DNA of 64,000 nucleotides, taken from Psychrobacillus sp040274765. GTDB taxonomy: Bacteria; Bacillota; Bacilli; Bacillales_A; Planococcaceae. Positions 62,888 through 64,000 of the stretch are shown here, in pieces. The stretch is from the NCBI GenBank assembly GCA_040274765.1, contig JBEMAY010000003.1:16652-80651 (forward strand). The letters run 5' to 3'. The notes under the pieces were generated by a model. The model made no database searches. It was not told the origin of the DNA and saw nothing but the letters and a program-made list of their open reading frames with translations. A program made the translations under genes and the position numbers. The number at the start of each line of letters is the position of its first letter. Position 1 is the first letter of the stretch.

Positions 62888-63250
62888 ATGAATAATGAGC
62901 AAATCTTAGAAGCTATCAAATCAATGACAGTTCTTGAATTAAACGACTTAGTAAAAGCAATCGAAGAAGAATTCGGTGTTACTGCTGCTGCACCTGTAGC
63001 TGCTGCAGCTGGTGGCGGTGCTGCTGCTGCTGAAGAGAAAACTGAATTTGACGTAATCCTTGCATCTGCAGGCGACCAAAAAATTAAAGTAATCAAAGTA
63101 GTTCGCGAAATCACTGGTCTTGGCTTGAAAGAAGCTAAAGAAGTAGTAGATAACGCTCCTAAAGCTATTAAAGAAGGCGTATCTAAAGAAGATGCTGAAG
63201 CTATGAAAGCTCAACTTGAAGAAGTAGGCGCTAACGTAGAAGTTAAGTAA
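62888..63250 (+). CDS. rplL: Ribosomal protein L7/L12
   Basis: This 120-residue stalk protein has the N-terminal dimerisation domain, the Ala/Gly-rich hinge (AAAPVAAAAGGGAAAAE) and the C-terminal factor-binding domain (GLGLKEAKEVVD). TAGGAGG precedes the ATG; 70 bp after rplJ. Confidence 0.97.
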   Translation: MNNEQILEAIKSMTVLELNDLVKAIEEEFGVTAAAPVAAAAGGGAAAAEEKTEFDVILASAGDQKIKVIKVVREITGLGLKEAKEVVDNAPKAIKEGVSKEDAEAMKAQLEEVGANVEVK

Positions 63251-63270
63251 TTTTTGGTACAACTCGGGGA

Positions 63271-63302
63271 AAAAGCTCGTCTATATACGACGGGCTTTTC
63301 TT
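63271..63302 (+). terminator. Terminator of rplJL
   Basis: AAAGCTCGTC pairs with GACGGGCTTT (one T-G pair), followed by TCTT. Confidence 0.75.
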
Positions 63303-63327
63303 CGTATGTATGATGGAGGGTTAAACG

Positions 63328-63930
63328 GTGTCTGAACATTATTATTCTAGAAAACCTCAAACGGAAAGTAAGCCTCAACATTGGAATTTTAAATTGCTTG
63401 GTCATAATTTTCGGTTTGAAACAGATGCTGGTGTATTTAGTAAGAGCGAAGTAGATTTTGGCTCCCGTGTATTAATTGATGCTTTTAATGCCCCTGATCT
63501 CGAAGGAGATATATTGGATGTGGGCTGTGGGTATGGTCCAATTGGGCTTGCCGTTGCAAAAGCAAATGAAGAAAGAACAGTTCATTTAGTAGATGTTAAC
63601 ACACGTGCAATCCAACTTGCAGTAAAAAATGCGGCTGCTAACGGGGTACAAAATGTGCGAATCTATGAAAGTGATGGGTTGTCAGCAGTGGAAACTGCAA
63701 ACTTTGCGGCTATTATAACTAATCCACCTATTCGTGCTGGAAAAGAGACTATATTTCGTTTCTATAAGGATTCCTATGAAAAGTTAGTTTCAGGGGGAGA
63801 ATTGTGGGTTGTAATTCAAAAGAAACAAGGGGCACCATCTACTTTTAGTTTTTTAGAAGAGATTTTTGGTCAAGTAGAAGTTGTGAACAAAGAAAAAGGT
63901 TATTGGATTATAAAAGGTACAAAAGATTGA
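63328..63930 (+). CDS. ybxB: RsmC/YbxB-like class I SAM methyltransferase
   Basis: This 200-residue methyltransferase of the RsmC type has the SAM-binding DVGCGYGPIGLAVAK near residue 70 and the catalytic NPPIRAG near residue 130. RsmC methylates G1207 of 16S rRNA in E. coli; B. subtilis YbxB lies at the same place between rplL and rpoB. GTG start with GGAGGG upstream. Confidence 0.93.
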   Translation: MSEHYYSRKPQTESKPQHWNFKLLGHNFRFETDAGVFSKSEVDFGSRVLIDAFNAPDLEGDILDVGCGYGPIGLAVAKANEERTVHLVDVNTRAIQLAVKNAAANGVQNVRIYESDGLSAVETANFAAIITNPPIRAGKETIFRFYKDSYEKLVSGGELWVVIQKKQGAPSTFSFLEEIFGQVEVVNKEKGYWIIKGTKD

Positions 63931-63955
63931 CTTGACAAAATCGCTATGATATTAT
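63927..63955 (+). promoter_or_regulatory. Promoter, probably for rpoB
   Basis: TTGACT and TATTAT are 17 bp apart, overlapping the end of ybxB; an alternative TTGACA-15-TATAAT lies four bases further on. The next gene is cut off; rpoB is expected from conserved order. Confidence 0.6.
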
Positions 63956-64000
63956 AATAAAATGCAAAAATATTATTTTGAGGACTTATGCCCTTTTGTA

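Noticed and set aside
63988..64000. ATG shortly after GAGGAC at the right edge
   Set aside because: Only four codons are visible; rpoB leaders in Bacilli are usually longer, so a coding start cannot be supported.

Overview
The window is chromosomal DNA from a low-GC, spore-forming Firmicute, most likely of the Planococcaceae (Psychrobacillus, Lysinibacillus or Sporosarcina type). Three things support this: the Bacillus-type chromosomal order from ctsR to the upstream side of rpoB, strong GGAGG ribosome binding sites with many TTG and GTG starts, and a CotD-like spore coat gene. The genus is inferred from gene content only; no tRNA, rRNA, CRISPR array or transposase gene was seen.

The left part (1-29 kb) is a patchwork of short operons, many ending in clear rho-independent terminators. 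It holds the 5' part of an FAD-dependent dehydrogenase, a TRM11-like methyltransferase with a LytTR regulator, an acetyl-CoA hydrolase/succinate CoA-transferase, a YitT membrane protein, an aldehyde dehydrogenase with a DUF779 partner, and a nitroreductase. These are followed by a CAP-domain protein with a Cu/Zn superoxide dismutase lipoprotein, a MarR-controlled MFS exporter, a collagen-like protein, an AlaX editing protein, a Ca2+ P-type ATPase, a divergent Mur ligase, RluF, a YkhA-like thioesterase, RtcB, CorA and a glycine-betaine (BCCT) transporter.

The centre (30-40 kb) is one long dppABCDE-ykfABCD operon for uptake and breakdown of murein-type peptides. It has dipeptide import, a D-aminopeptidase, an LD-carboxypeptidase, an Ala-Glu epimerase and an NlpC/P60 endopeptidase. 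A CodY-like box sits in its promoter spacer. An ABC-2 exporter pair follows. Next comes a second-type RsgA GTPase behind what looks like a complete leader-peptide transcription attenuator (41.8-42.1 kb), the most interesting new signal in the window.

The right part (43.7-64 kb) is the conserved stress, isoprenoid, aminoacylation and translation block: ctsR-mcsA-mcsB-clpC, radA, yacL, ispD-ispF, gltX, a T-box, cysE-cysS-mrnC-rlmB-rae1, sigH, rpmG-secE-nusG, rplK-rplA, rplJ-rplL and a YbxB/RsmC-like methyltransferase. The window ends in a promoter that should serve rpoB. CtsR boxes, a Cys T-box, L1-binding mimics and an L10 leader are visible. disA, usually found between radA and yacL, is absent.

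A palindromic dispersed repeat of about 125 bp occurs at three loci: 4.6 kb, a tandem array with an assembly gap at 48.5-49.1 kb, and 55.0 kb. Its stems covary between copies.
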